A stretch of DNA of 46,441 nt from Geopseudomonas aromaticivorans (lineage in GTDB: Bacteria; Pseudomonadota; Gammaproteobacteria; Pseudomonadales; Pseudomonadaceae), in contig NZ_JAHRGL010000022.1 of the NCBI RefSeq assembly GCF_019097855.1, positions 1 through 46,441 of the forward strand, written 5' to 3'. Shown here piece after piece: positions 1 to 8,318 of the stretch (positions are counted from its first letter, which is position 1; every line of letters starts with the position of its first letter). The translations under genes were made by a program, and so were the position numbers. Below the pieces are notes generated by a model. The model saw nothing but the letters and a program-made list of their open reading frames with translations, searched no databases and was not told the origin of the DNA.

Positions 1-137
1 CCGTGATCGTCAACAAGCGCTCGATGGCCAGCGGCTACGCCGGCCTGGACAACGAATTGTTCTACATGGACAAGTCGATGATGGTGTTCGGCGACGCCAA
101 GAAGGTCATTGAGGACATGCTCAAGGCCGTCGAGTAA
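1..137 (+). CDS. pntB: NAD(P) transhydrogenase subunit beta, C-terminal end (partial)
   Basis: The window opens inside a gene whose last 44 codons are visible, reading from base 3 to the TAA at 135-137. The residues include KRSMASGYAGLDN and the later MMVFGDAKK, which match the nucleotide-binding domain III tail of the beta subunit of the proton-translocating NAD(P) transhydrogenase. That membrane enzyme couples hydride transfer from NADH to NADP+ with proton movement and supplies NADPH. The gene ends just before a strong terminator, so it is the last gene of its unit (pntAA-pntAB-pntB in relatives). Only the C-terminus is seen, so integrity cannot be judged. In other pseudomonads the same CoA-transferase gene lies next to pntB, which supports the call. 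Confidence 0.85.
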   Translation, partial: VIVNKRSMASGYAGLDNELFYMDKSMMVFGDAKKVIEDMLKAVE

Positions 138-155
138 CTGCGCCGAAAAGCCGCG

Positions 156-191
156 AAAAAGCCGTCTCCGCCCTGCGGAGGCGGCTTTTTT
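156..191 (+). terminator. Intrinsic terminator after pntB
   Basis: A 16-base arm at 156-171 pairs perfectly with 175-190 around a three-base loop. The stem is flanked by A-runs on the left and a run of six T on the right, so it could also stop transcription from the other strand. It lies 18 bases after the pntB stop. Confidence 0.9.
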
Positions 192-325
192 CTGCGACAA
201 AAGGTCGCGATTAGGGCAAAAAACCGTTCGGCGCATTACGACCTTAGTATTAAAGGCGTAGCGATGGCGAATCCTTAGACTCGACGGACTGTGTTCGTCA
301 TACGCCGTATATAAAGGAACCGTCC

Positions 326-1822
326 ATGTACCGTGATCGTATCCGCCTGTCCTATCTGCTCGAAAAAGTCACCACCGCAGCCGAAGCTGCCAAGCTGATC
401 AAGGACGGCATGACCGTCGGCATGAGCGGTTTCACCCGCGCCGGTGAAGCCAAGGCGGTGCCGAAGGCCCTGGCCGAACTGGCCAAGACCTCCCCGCGCA
501 AGATCTCCCTGGTCACCGGTGCCAGCCTGGGCAACGACCTCGACAAGCAGCTGACCGAATCCGGCGCACTGGCTCGCCGCATGCCGTTCCAGGTCGACAA
601 CACCCTGCGCAAGGCCATCAACGACGGCAAGGTCATGTTCATCGACCAGCACCTGTCGGAAACCGTCGAGCAGATGCGCAGCCACCAGATCAAGGTGCCG
701 GACATCGCGATCATCGAAGCGGTCGCCATCACCGAAGAAGGCTACATCGTGCCGTCGACCTCGGTCGGCAACTCCGCCAGCTTCGCCACCCAGGCCCCGG
801 AAGTGATCATCGAGATCAACATGGCGCACAACGCCAACCTGGAAGGCCTGCACGACATCTACATCCCGGCCAACCGTCCGCACCGCGGTCCGGTTCCGCT
901 GATCAACGTCGATGACCGCATCGGCACCCCCTACATCCAGATCGACCCGGCGAAGATCGTCGCCATCGTCATCAGCGAAACCCCGGACTCGCCGTCCACC
1001 GTGACCCCGCCGGATCACGAGACCCAGGCCATCGCCGACAACCTGATCGCCTTCTTCAAGAAGGAAGTGGAAGCCGGACGCCTGACCAACAGCCTGCTGC
1101 CGCTGCAAGCCGGTATCGGCAGCATCGCCAACGCCGTGATGTGCGGCCTGATCAACTCGCCGTTCCATGACCTGACCATGTACTCCGAAGTACTGCAGGA
1201 CTCGACCTTCGAGCTGATCGACGCCGGCAAGATGACCTTCGCGTCCGGCTGCTCGATGACCCTGTCCAGCGGCTGCGGCGAGCGCGTGTTCGGCAACATG
1301 GAGAAGTACAAGGACAAGCTGGTACTGCGTCCGCAGGAAATCTCCAACCTGCCGGAAATCGTCCGTCGCCTCGGCATCATCGGCATCAACACCGCGCTGG
1401 AATTCGACATCTACGGCAACGTCAACTCCACCCACGTGGGCGGCACCAAGATGATGAACGGCATCGGTGGTTCGGGTGACTTCGCCCGCAACGCCCACAC
1501 CGCCATCTTCGTGACCAAGTCCATCGCCAAGGGCGGCGCCATCTCCAGCGTCGTGCCGATGGTCAGCCACGTCGACCACAACGAGCATGACGTCGACGTG
1601 CTGGTCACCGAGATCGGCCTGGCCGACCTGCGTGGCCTGGCTCCGCGCGAGCGCGCCCGTGCGATCATCGACAACTGCGTACACCCGGACTTCCGCGACG
1701 AGCTGAACGACTACTTCGAGCGCGCCTGCGCCAAGGGCGGTCACACTCCGCACATCCTGCGCGAAGCCCTGCAGTGGCACATCAATCTGGAAGAAACCGG
1801 CAGCATGCTGGTCAAGAAGTAA
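326..1822 (+). CDS. Acetyl-CoA hydrolase / succinyl-CoA:acetate CoA-transferase family protein
   Basis: This 498-residue protein belongs to the acetyl-CoA hydrolase/transferase family (class I CoA-transferases; relatives include Ach1, AarC and ScpC). Such enzymes move CoA between succinyl-CoA and acetate or propionate, or hydrolyse acetyl-CoA, in the cytoplasm. The full family length of about 500 residues is present. Glu288, in the sequence MYSEVLQD, aligns by context with the glutamate that forms the glutamyl-CoA thioester in AarC. Glycine-rich CoA-binding segments follow near residues 375-385 (GGTKMMNGIGGSGDF). The ATG at 326 has an AAAGGAA ribosome site at 313-319. The gene stands alone between two terminators. 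Its likely role is balancing acetyl-CoA and succinyl-CoA pools. Substrate preference cannot be read from sequence. The P. aeruginosa counterpart is probably PA5445 (from memory). Confidence 0.9.
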   Translation: MYRDRIRLSYLLEKVTTAAEAAKLIKDGMTVGMSGFTRAGEAKAVPKALAELAKTSPRKISLVTGASLGNDLDKQLTESGALARRMPFQVDNTLRKAINDGKVMFIDQHLSETVEQMRSHQIKVPDIAIIEAVAITEEGYIVPSTSVGNSASFATQAPEVIIEINMAHNANLEGLHDIYIPANRPHRGPVPLINVDDRIGTPYIQIDPAKIVAIVISETPDSPSTVTPPDHETQAIADNLIAFFKKEVEAGRLTNSLLPLQAGIGSIANAVMCGLINSPFHDLTMYSEVLQDSTFELIDAGKMTFASGCSMTLSSGCGERVFGNMEKYKDKLVLRPQEISNLPEIVRRLGIIGINTALEFDIYGNVNSTHVGGTKMMNGIGGSGDFARNAHTAIFVTKSIAKGGAISSVVPMVSHVDHNEHDVDVLVTEIGLADLRGLAPRERARAIIDNCVHPDFRDELNDYFERACAKGGHTPHILREALQWHINLEETGSMLVKK

Positions 1823-1854
1823 TCCGCCGCGGCTGATTCACTGACCGCTGCACC

Positions 1855-1885
1855 ACTGCGCCGCCTTCGGGCGGCGCAGTTGTTT
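1855..1885 (+). terminator. Intrinsic terminator after the CoA-transferase gene
   Basis: Arms 1855-1865 and 1870-1880 form a perfect 11-bp GC-rich stem closed by a TTCG tetraloop. TGTTT follows. It lies 33 bases after the stop codon at 1820-1822. Confidence 0.88.
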
Positions 1886-2032
1886 CCGGCCGCCACATCG
1901 ACTGACAATGGACCGTCGGTGTTTGCGCCGCAGGCCAGCGCCGTCACCGCGCCGCCCAGCGCCGATCCCGGCGAACCCCGCGCCCTGCGCGCGGTCTCAA
2001 CTATCGAATCAACCCGAACAGGATTTCACCTC

Positions 2033-2350
2033 ATGACTCGCTTCCCGCTTCTTGCCGGCGCCGCCCTGCTGGCGCTCGCCACCAGCGCCTCCGCCACCAG
2101 CTTCGTCGCCACCACCGACACCCTGGGCGGCCTGACCGCCAACGCCAGCGAAAGCACCAGCGACATCTCCTCCTCGTTCGACGACGACAAGATCGTCCGC
2201 GCCGCCCGCGACGATGCCGCCAGCTTCGTGGCCAGCAACGGCGCCATCCGCGGCGCCCAGCTCGAGGCCGCGCTGCGCCACATCCGCCAGCAGGCGCCGC
2301 AGGTGCAGGCCGATGACCAGCAGCTGGCCCGGGCGATCCTCGCCCTCTGA
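2033..2350 (+). CDS. DUF2388-family exported small protein (copy 1)
   Basis: The protein has 105 residues, the usual length of DUF2388 proteins, a family of unknown function common in pseudomonads. A signal peptide is clear: a positively charged start, a hydrophobic stretch, and a likely cleavage after Ala-Ser-Ala near residue 21. The mature part carries the block ARDDAASFVAS followed by IRGAQLEAAL, shared with the next gene. The frame stays open upstream to 1880, but the ATG at 2033 is preferred because AGGA lies at 2020-2023 and the signal peptide begins there. It is the first gene of a three-gene group with a paralogue and a DUF4105 protein. Old annotations linking this family to Holliday junction enzymes are not supported by a secreted 105-residue protein. 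Confidence 0.85.
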   Translation: MTRFPLLAGAALLALATSASATSFVATTDTLGGLTANASESTSDISSSFDDDKIVRAARDDAASFVASNGAIRGAQLEAALRHIRQQAPQVQADDQQLARAILAL

Positions 2351-2471
2351 TGAGGGCTGCCGGCGGCGGCGCCAGACGCCGCCCCGGTCACAGCCAGACC
2401 CCGCGCGACTGGCACGGACGCATGCGAATCAATACATTACGCGCCTCGTCCACCTTCACCGGAGATTCGCC

Positions 2472-2789
2472 ATGCGCCGTTCCCTGCTCGCCGCCACCCT
2501 CGTCCTGCTCGCCGCCGGCAGCGCCCAGGCCCAGACCCTGGTCGCCACCAGCAACATCATCGTCCGCGCCCTCGAGCGCAGCTTCGACTTCACCTCTGAT
2601 ACCACCACCTCGGTCCGCGACATGAAGCTGGTGCAGGCCGCCCGCGACGACGCCGCCAGCTTCGTCGCCAGCGAGGGCAGCATCCGCGGCGCCCAGCTGG
2701 AAGCCGCCCTGCACGTGGTGCGCGAGCGCGTGCCCGAAGCCCGCCAGGCCAGCGACGCCGAACTGGCGCAGGCCCTGCTCGCCCTGTGA
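2472..2789 (+). CDS. DUF2388-family exported small protein (copy 2)
   Basis: This is a second 105-residue DUF2388 protein, 121 bases after the first. It has its own signal peptide (MRRSLLAATLVLLAAGSAQA). Mature sequences share the ARDDAASFVAS and IRGAQLEAAL blocks and a common C-terminus ending in ALLAL or AILAL. The middle segments differ, so the duplication is not recent. The ATG at 2472 follows CGGAGA at 2460-2465. Its TGA at 2787-2789 overlaps the ATG of the DUF4105 gene by one base, implying translational coupling. Function is unknown. The pairing suggests the two small proteins act in the periplasm, possibly with the downstream protein; that is inference from position only. Confidence 0.85.
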   Translation: MRRSLLAATLVLLAAGSAQAQTLVATSNIIVRALERSFDFTSDTTTSVRDMKLVQAARDDAASFVASEGSIRGAQLEAALHVVRERVPEARQASDAELAQALLAL

Positions 2790-4771
2790 TGAATGGACGG
2801 GCGGCGCTGGGCGGTCTCGCCCTGCTGCTGGGCGTTCTGGTCCAGACCAGCCTGGCGCCTCCCGCCCATGCCGCACCTGCCGGCCTGCGCCTGCAGTTGC
2901 ACGAACAGGGCCTGAGCCCGGCCCAGCGCCAGGCCAGCCAGGCCCTGCTCGACGAGGCGCTGGCCGCCCTGCCGCCGCGCCTGCGCCAGCAGCTGCCGCG
3001 CACGGTGGCGGTGCGCTGGAGCGACGCGCTGCCGGCCAAGGTCTACGGCCGCCTGACCCGCCTCGACGCCTTCGAACTCAACGCCCGCCTGCTGCCGGCA
3101 CTCACCGACGGCAGCGCAGCCACCCAGGCCACCGGCCGCCCGCACGCCACCCAACGCCGCGAGCTGCTGGCCACCCTGCTGCACGAGCTGACCCATCTCT
3201 ACGACCGCGCCCGCGCCTGGCCGGCGGACGAGGCGCGATTGATCCGTCGCTGCCGCCAGCAGGCCGCCAGCCTCGGTGCCGTCGGCCTGCCGAGCGAATG
3301 CCGCGGGCAGAGCGCGCGGCGCTTCACCCTCTCCGACGACCCGCGCCTGCTCGACCTGGCCGGCTGGGCCGAGCGCGTCGGCCAGCGCGGTGCCCGCGAG
3401 ACGGACAACCCGCAGTGGCTGCGCAGCCCGGACAGCTACGAGCTGAGCAATCCCCGCGAGTTCGTCGCGGTCAACCTGGAGTACTTCCTGCTCGACCCGA
3501 GCTACGCCTGCCGGCGGCCGGCGCTGCAGCGCTACCTGCGCGAGCACTTCGCCTGGAGTCCGCCGGGCAGCGCCGAGTGCGCCAGCGAACTGGCCTACCT
3601 CAACGCCGGCAGCGACTTCGCCCGCCAGCCGCTCGGCCGCCTCGACCCCGCGCGCATCTACGCGGTGGACTACCTGTTCGCCGAAGCCAACGACCAGTGG
3701 GTCAGCCGCTGGGGCCACAGCATGCTGCGCCTGGTGGTATGCGCCCCCGGTCGTCCGCGCGGCCCGGACTGCCGGCTGGACCTCGACCAGCACCTGGTGC
3801 TGTCCTACCGCGCCTTCGTCGGCGACGTGCAGCTGTCCAGCTGGGACGGCCTGACCGGCGCCTATCCCTCGCGCCTGTTCGTCCTGCCGCTCGGCCAGGT
3901 GATCGACGAATACACCAAGACTGAGCTGCGCAGCCTGGCCTCGCTGCCGCTGCGCCTGTCGCGCGCGCAGATCGCGGCCCTGGCCGAGCACGCCGCCGAA
4001 CTGCACTGGAGCCACGACGGCGACTACTGGTTCCTCAGCAACAACTGCGCGGTGGAAACCCTCAAGCTGCTCAGGAGCGGCACTGGCGATCCGCGTCTCG
4101 CCGACCTCGACAGCATCACCCCCAGCGGCCTGCTGCAGCTGCTCGAAGGCCGCGGCCTGGCCGACACCCACGTGCTCGACGACCCGCGCGAGGCGCTGCG
4201 CCTGGGCTACCGCTTCGACTCCTTCCGCGAGCGTTACCAGGCCATGTTCGCCATCGCCCGCGAGCGCCTGGCGCTGCCGCAGAGCAGCGTGGAGGACTGG
4301 CTGGCGCAGCCCGCCGCCGAGCGCCGTCGCCACTTTGCCGGCGCCGACCTGCGCGCCAGCGCCGCCCTGCTGCTGCTCGAGCAGGCCGCCCGGCGCCGCC
4401 AGCTGCAGCTGGCCCAGGACGACCTCAAGCAGGACTACCTCGGCCGCCGCGCGCGCGGTGGCAGCAACGCCTCAGCCGACCACACCCTCGAACAGCTGCT
4501 GGCCAACAGCGGCTTCCTCAGTCGCCCGGCGGAACTGCTCGACGGCGGCTACGGCCTGCCGCAACCCGGCGAATGGCAGCGCCTGGAGCACGAGAGCAGC
4601 CAGCGCCAGAGCCAGCTGCGCCAGCTCAGCGACCAGCTCGACAGCCAGCTGCTGACCCTGCTCAAGCCCGAACGGCGCCGCGAACTGGACGACGGCGAGG
4701 CCAATGTCAAACAGATCGGCGACCAGCTGCGCGCACTGCACCGGGCCGGCGGCGGCCTGCTGCTGCCCTGA
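2789..4771 (+). CDS. Large exported DUF4105 protein with an HExxH site
   Basis: This 660-residue protein starts with a signal peptide (hydrophobic residues about 7-22, then APPAHA). An N-terminal domain contains HELTH at 132-136, the pattern of a zinc-dependent peptidase. The DUF4105 domain follows, with WGHSM around His310 and NNCA around Cys420. The DUF4105 family includes the Enterococcus lipoprotein acyl-transfer enzyme Lnb, which is thought to use a conserved Cys/His pair (from memory). The last 120 residues are rich in Gln, Leu and Arg and probably helical or coiled-coil. The ATG at 2789 overlaps the previous stop; a GTG lies one codon earlier, but the ATG is simpler. A role in envelope lipoprotein or peptidoglycan processing is an inference. 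The P. aeruginosa counterpart is probably PA5441. Confidence 0.8.
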   Translation: MNGRAALGGLALLLGVLVQTSLAPPAHAAPAGLRLQLHEQGLSPAQRQASQALLDEALAALPPRLRQQLPRTVAVRWSDALPAKVYGRLTRLDAFELNARLLPALTDGSAATQATGRPHATQRRELLATLLHELTHLYDRARAWPADEARLIRRCRQQAASLGAVGLPSECRGQSARRFTLSDDPRLLDLAGWAERVGQRGARETDNPQWLRSPDSYELSNPREFVAVNLEYFLLDPSYACRRPALQRYLREHFAWSPPGSAECASELAYLNAGSDFARQPLGRLDPARIYAVDYLFAEANDQWVSRWGHSMLRLVVCAPGRPRGPDCRLDLDQHLVLSYRAFVGDVQLSSWDGLTGAYPSRLFVLPLGQVIDEYTKTELRSLASLPLRLSRAQIAALAEHAAELHWSHDGDYWFLSNNCAVETLKLLRSGTGDPRLADLDSITPSGLLQLLEGRGLADTHVLDDPREALRLGYRFDSFRERYQAMFAIARERLALPQSSVEDWLAQPAAERRRHFAGADLRASAALLLLEQAARRRQLQLAQDDLKQDYLGRRARGGSNASADHTLEQLLANSGFLSRPAELLDGGYGLPQPGEWQRLEHESSQRQSQLRQLSDQLDSQLLTLLKPERRRELDDGEANVKQIGDQLRALHRAGGGLLLP

Positions 4772-4864
4772 GGACACGACCGCCGGTCGTGTTTGCCGCT
4801 AGACTGCCGGGCGACGCCCCCACCACCGCTGGCGCAGCGCGCCCCGCCCTGCCACGGAGCTGCC

Positions 4865-5770
4865 ATGTCCGCCCTACTGCTCGCCCTCTGGCCATTGTTC
4901 GCCCTGATCGTCGCCGGCCATCTGCTGCGCCGCAGCGACTTTCCCGGCGAAGCCTTCTGGCCCGGCGCCGAGCGCCTCAACTACTTCCTGCTGTTCCCCG
5001 CCCTGCTGCTCAGCAGCCTGGCCCGCGCGCCGCTGGACAACCCGGCGCTGCCGCGCCTGGCGCTGGCGGTGCTGCTGGCCCTCGGCCTCGGCTGGCTGGG
5101 CCTGCTGGCGCTGCGCCGCCTGCGCGGCTGGCCGGCGGCGCGCTTCGGCGCCCTGGTCCAGGGCACGCTGCGCTTCAACACCTACCTGGGCCTGGCCACC
5201 GTGGGCAGCCTGTACGGCCAGGCGGGGCTGACCCTGGCGGCGCTGCTGCTGGCGCTGCTGGTGCCGGCGGTGAACGTGCTGTCGGTGTGGGCGCTGAGCG
5301 CCGAGCGCGGGATCAGCGCGCGCGGCCTGCTGCTGCCGATCGCCAGGAACCCACTGATCCTTGCCTGCCTCGGCGGCGTGCTGCTCAACCTGACCGGCCT
5401 CGGCCTGCCCGCCGGCACGGAGCGCCTGCTCGGCCTGCTCGCCGCCGCCAGCCTGCCGCTCGGCCTGCTTTGCGTCGGCGCCGCCCTGCGTCCGCAGGAG
5501 CTGCGCGGCGAAGGCCCGACGCTGCTCGGCAACAGCCTGGCGCGCCTGCTGCTGATGCCGTTGCTGGCCTTCGCCGTGGCCCGTGCGCTGGCCCTGCCGA
5601 GCCTGGAAAGCACTCTGCTGATGCTGTTCTTCGCCCTGCCCACCGCGCCCTCCGCCTACACCCTGAGCCGCCAGCTCGGCGGCGACGGCCACCTGATGGC
5701 CGGCATCATCACCCTGCAGACCCTGCTCGCCGCCCTCAGCCTGCCGCTGCTGCTCGGCGGGCTGGGCTGA
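4865..5770 (+). CDS. AEC-family transporter (auxin efflux carrier type)
   Basis: The protein has 301 residues and about ten hydrophobic segments across its length, typical of the AEC family (PF03547), which exports or imports small organic acids in bacteria. It starts with a membrane segment followed by the cytoplasmic LLRRSDFPGEAFW, and ends with the family-like pattern LPTAPSAYTLSRQLGGD and a last membrane helix. The ATG at 4865 has GGAG at 4856-4859. The frame is open upstream to 4793, but that extension is Pro/Arg-rich and unlike the family. It lies alone downstream of the DUF4105 gene and converges with yheV. The substrate is unknown. Confidence 0.85.
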   Translation: MSALLLALWPLFALIVAGHLLRRSDFPGEAFWPGAERLNYFLLFPALLLSSLARAPLDNPALPRLALAVLLALGLGWLGLLALRRLRGWPAARFGALVQGTLRFNTYLGLATVGSLYGQAGLTLAALLLALLVPAVNVLSVWALSAERGISARGLLLPIARNPLILACLGGVLLNLTGLGLPAGTERLLGLLAAASLPLGLLCVGAALRPQELRGEGPTLLGNSLARLLLMPLLAFAVARALALPSLESTLLMLFFALPTAPSAYTLSRQLGGDGHLMAGIITLQTLLAALSLPLLLGGLG

Positions 5771-5782
5771 AGCGCAGGCACG

Positions 5783-5813
5783 AAAAAGGCGCCGACCTTG
5801 CGGTGGGCGCCTT
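5783..5813 (-). terminator. Intrinsic terminator of the prlC-yheV unit
   Basis: AAGGCGCC at 5786-5793 pairs with GGCGCCTT at 5806-5813. Read on the minus strand, the stem is followed by a run of T (5787-5783), so it fits termination of the yheV transcript. On the plus strand the T-tract is poor, so it may only partly stop the AEC gene. Confidence 0.7.
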
Positions 5814-5829
5814 GCTCTCGGCCAGCCCC

Positions 5830-5890
5830 GTAGGGTGCGCCATGCGCACCCATATGCCACAGCAGCGGCGCTGGTGCAGGCGCACCCTAC
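5830..5890. repeat. Palindromic GTAGGGTGCGCC element, copy A1
   Basis: A 61-bp intergenic element has perfect 12-bp inverted ends: GTAGGGTGCGCC at 5830-5841 and its complement at 5879-5890. The left arm also contains GGTGCGCCATGCGCACC, which folds on itself. A close copy lies at 15145-15208. It looks like a REP-type sequence and sits between the yheV stop and its terminator. Confidence 0.8.
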
Positions 5891-5907
5891 GCGGACTGGC
5901 TCCGCCC

Positions 5908-6189
5908 CTACTCCGGCTTCTTCAGCTTCGGATTGGGGAAGAACTGCACGGTCTGCACCTTGGGGTCGGCCACCTTCGGTTTCAGCGCACTGACGTTGAC
6001 CCGGGTCGGCAGCTCCTTGGGCACCGAGTTGCCACGGGCGTCGAGGGTGTCGGCGTAGCCGCAGGTCACGCAGTGGCGATTGGGCGTGCCGTCCTCGTCC
6101 CACATCTGGATGGTGTCCATCGCCTCGCAGGCCGGGCACACCGCGCCGGCGATGAAGCGCCGGGGTTTTTGCAGGATTTCCTCGCTCAT
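5908..6189 (-). CDS. yheV: YheV-family zinc-ribbon protein
   Basis: The protein has 93 residues and two CxxC pairs, Cys18/Cys21 and Cys40/Cys43, forming a zinc ribbon. It matches the YheV (DUF2387) family, small cytoplasmic proteins of unknown function that commonly follow prlC. The ATG (6189-6187 on the minus strand) overlaps the prlC stop as ATGA, so the two are translationally coupled. The C-terminal half is rich in Lys and Pro (FFPNPKLKKPE at the end) and probably unstructured. The same prlC-yheV order occurs widely in gammaproteobacteria, which supports the call. Confidence 0.85.
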   Translation of the reverse strand: MSEEILQKPRRFIAGAVCPACEAMDTIQMWDEDGTPNRHCVTCGYADTLDARGNSVPKELPTRVNVSALKPKVADPKVQTVQFFPNPKLKKPE

Positions 6190-8237
6190 GCTGCCACCTC
6201 CTCGCTCAGGCCGCTGTGGCGCAGCAGCGCGTCGATCGACGGCTCGCGGCCGCGGAAGTCGACGAACAGCTGCATCGGCTCCAGCGAACCGCCGCGGGCG
6301 AGGATCGCCTCGCGGAAGGCGCGGCCGGTGGCCGGGTTGAGTACGCCCTCTTCCTCGAACTTGGAGAAGGCATCGGCCGACAGCACCTCGGCCCACTTGT
6401 AGCTGTAGTAGCCGGCCGCGTAACCGCCGGCGAAGATGTGCGCGAAGCTGTTGGCGAAGCGGTTCCAGGCCGGCGGTTGCATCACCGACACCTCGTCGCG
6501 GATCGCCTGCAGCACCTCGAGCACGCTGCGCCCGTCGCCATGGGTGGCGTGCAGCTCGAAGTCGAACAGCGAGAATTCCAGCTGGCGCAGCAGCATCAGG
6601 CCTGACTGGAAGTTCTTCGCCGCCAGCATCTTGTCCAGCAGCTCCTGTGGCAGCGGCTCGCCGCTCTCGAAGTGGCCGGAGATCAGCGCCAGGCCTTCCG
6701 GCTCCCAGCACCAGTTCTCCATGAACTGGCTGGGCAGCTCCACCGCATCCCAGGCCACGCCGTTGATGCCGGAAACGCCGGCATAGTCGACGCGGGTCAG
6801 CAGGTGGTGCAGGCCGTGGCCGAACTCGTGGAACAGGGTGGTGACCTCGTCGTGGGTCAGCAGCGCCGGCTTGCCGGGTGCGGCGGGGGTGAAGTTGCAC
6901 ACCAGGTTGGCCACCGGGCTGATGCGTTCGCCGGCGCTGTTGCGCCAGTGGTCGCGGGCGCCGTCCATCCACGCTCCGCCGCGCTTGTTGGCGCGGGCGT
7001 AGAGGTCGAAGAAGAAGCGCCCGACGTGCGCGCCGTTCTCGCGGATTTCGAACAGGCGCACGTCCGGGTGCCAGGTGTCGAAGTCCTTGAGTTCCTCGAT
7101 CTGGATGCCGTACAAACGCTCGACGATGGCGAACAGCCCGGACAGCACCTTGTCGATCGGGAACCAGGCGCGCACCTGCTCCTGGGAAATCTCGTAGCGC
7201 TGGTGGCGCAGCTTCTCGCTGAAGTAGCCGACGTCCCAGCTGGCCAGATCACTGACGCCGCGCTCGGCGGCGAAGGCGCGCAGCTCGGCCAGGTCCTGCT
7301 CGGCGAACGGCTTGCCGCGCACCGCCAGATCCCGGAGGAAGCCCAGCACTTGCTCGGTGGACTCGGCCATCTTGGTGGCCAGCGACAGCTCGGCGTAGTG
7401 CTTGAAGCCGAGCAAGCGGGCCAGCTCCTGGCGCAGGTCGAGCAGCTCGGCCATCAGCGGGCCGTTGTCGTGCTGGCCGGCGTTGGGGCCTTGGTCGGAG
7501 GCGCGGGTGGCGTAGGCGGTGTACAGCTCCTGGCGCAGGGCGCGGTCGTCGGCGTAGGTCATCACCGCGTAGTAGCTGGGGAACTCCAGGGTCACCAGCC
7601 AGCCATCCAGGCCCTTGGCCTGGGCGGCCTGTTGCATCTGCGCCCTGGCCGAGTCCGGCAGACCGGCCAGCGCGGCTTCGTCGGCGATCTGCTTGGTCCA
7701 CGCCTGGGTGGCGTCGAGCACCTGGTTGGAGAACCGGCTGGACAGCTCGGAGAGCTTCATCTGGATCGCGCCGTAGCGCTGCTGCTCGGCTTCCGGCAGG
7801 TCGATGCCGCTCAGGTGGAAGTCGCGCAGGGTGTGCTTGAGGATGGTCTGCTGCGCCTGCTCGAAGCCGGCCGCCGCCGGGCTGGCGGCCAGCGCGTGCC
7901 AGGCCTGGTACAGCGCGCGGTTCTGGCCCAGCTCGGTGTAGTAGGTCGACAGCTTGGGCAGGCAGGCCTCGTAGGCGGCGCGCAGCTCGGCGCTGTTGCA
8001 CACCGCGTTGAGGTGGCTGACCGGGCTCCAGGCGCGGCCCAGGCGCGCGTTCAGCTCGTCCAGCGCCAGCACCAGGCCGTTCCAGTCGGGCGTGCTGCCC
8101 TGTTGCGCGAGGATCGCGGCGATGGCGGCGCGGTTGTCGGCGAGGATCTGGTCGACGGCCGGCTCGACATGCTCCGGGCGAATGGCGGAATAGGGCGGCA
8201 GGTCGAAGGCTTGCAGCAGGGGATTGGTTGCAGTCAC
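6186..8237 (-). CDS. prlC: Oligopeptidase A (M3 metallopeptidase)
   Basis: This 683-residue cytoplasmic zinc peptidase of the M3 (thimet) family degrades oligopeptides, including cleaved signal peptides. The zinc site HEFGH lies at 470-474, almost the same position as in E. coli PrlC, with the further LHHLLTR typical of the family. Length is close to the usual 680. The ATG at 8237 begins MTATNPLLQAFDLPPYS, the expected family N-terminus. It is divergent from the carbonic-anhydrase-like gene at 8319 with 81 bases between, and coupled to yheV by an ATGA overlap. Nothing looks broken. Confidence 0.96.
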   Translation of the reverse strand: MTATNPLLQAFDLPPYSAIRPEHVEPAVDQILADNRAAIAAILAQQGSTPDWNGLVLALDELNARLGRAWSPVSHLNAVCNSAELRAAYEACLPKLSTYYTELGQNRALYQAWHALAASPAAAGFEQAQQTILKHTLRDFHLSGIDLPEAEQQRYGAIQMKLSELSSRFSNQVLDATQAWTKQIADEAALAGLPDSARAQMQQAAQAKGLDGWLVTLEFPSYYAVMTYADDRALRQELYTAYATRASDQGPNAGQHDNGPLMAELLDLRQELARLLGFKHYAELSLATKMAESTEQVLGFLRDLAVRGKPFAEQDLAELRAFAAERGVSDLASWDVGYFSEKLRHQRYEISQEQVRAWFPIDKVLSGLFAIVERLYGIQIEELKDFDTWHPDVRLFEIRENGAHVGRFFFDLYARANKRGGAWMDGARDHWRNSAGERISPVANLVCNFTPAAPGKPALLTHDEVTTLFHEFGHGLHHLLTRVDYAGVSGINGVAWDAVELPSQFMENWCWEPEGLALISGHFESGEPLPQELLDKMLAAKNFQSGLMLLRQLEFSLFDFELHATHGDGRSVLEVLQAIRDEVSVMQPPAWNRFANSFAHIFAGGYAAGYYSYKWAEVLSADAFSKFEEEGVLNPATGRAFREAILARGGSLEPMQLFVDFRGREPSIDALLRHSGLSEEVAA

Positions 8238-8318
8238 GGCATTGGACCTTGAGTCGGAAGATTCACCCGGTCATGTTAATTAGAATTGCCCGTCAACGCA
8301 GCTCAGGAAATTTCTATC

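Noticed and set aside
242-256. CCTT...AAGG symmetry in front of the CoA-transferase gene as an operator
   Set aside because: The arms are only four bases and no regulator is linked, so chance is likely.
275-1780. Long open minus-strand frame opposite the CoA-transferase gene
   Set aside because: It mirrors the codon pattern of the plus-strand gene, has a His/Asp/Gly/Val-rich sequence without recognisable domains, and overlaps a well-defined gene completely.
2456-4333. 625-codon minus-strand frame opposite the DUF2388/DUF4105 genes
   Set aside because: It is Gln/Ala/Val-rich with no family marks and is an antisense shadow of genes with signal peptides and active-site motifs.
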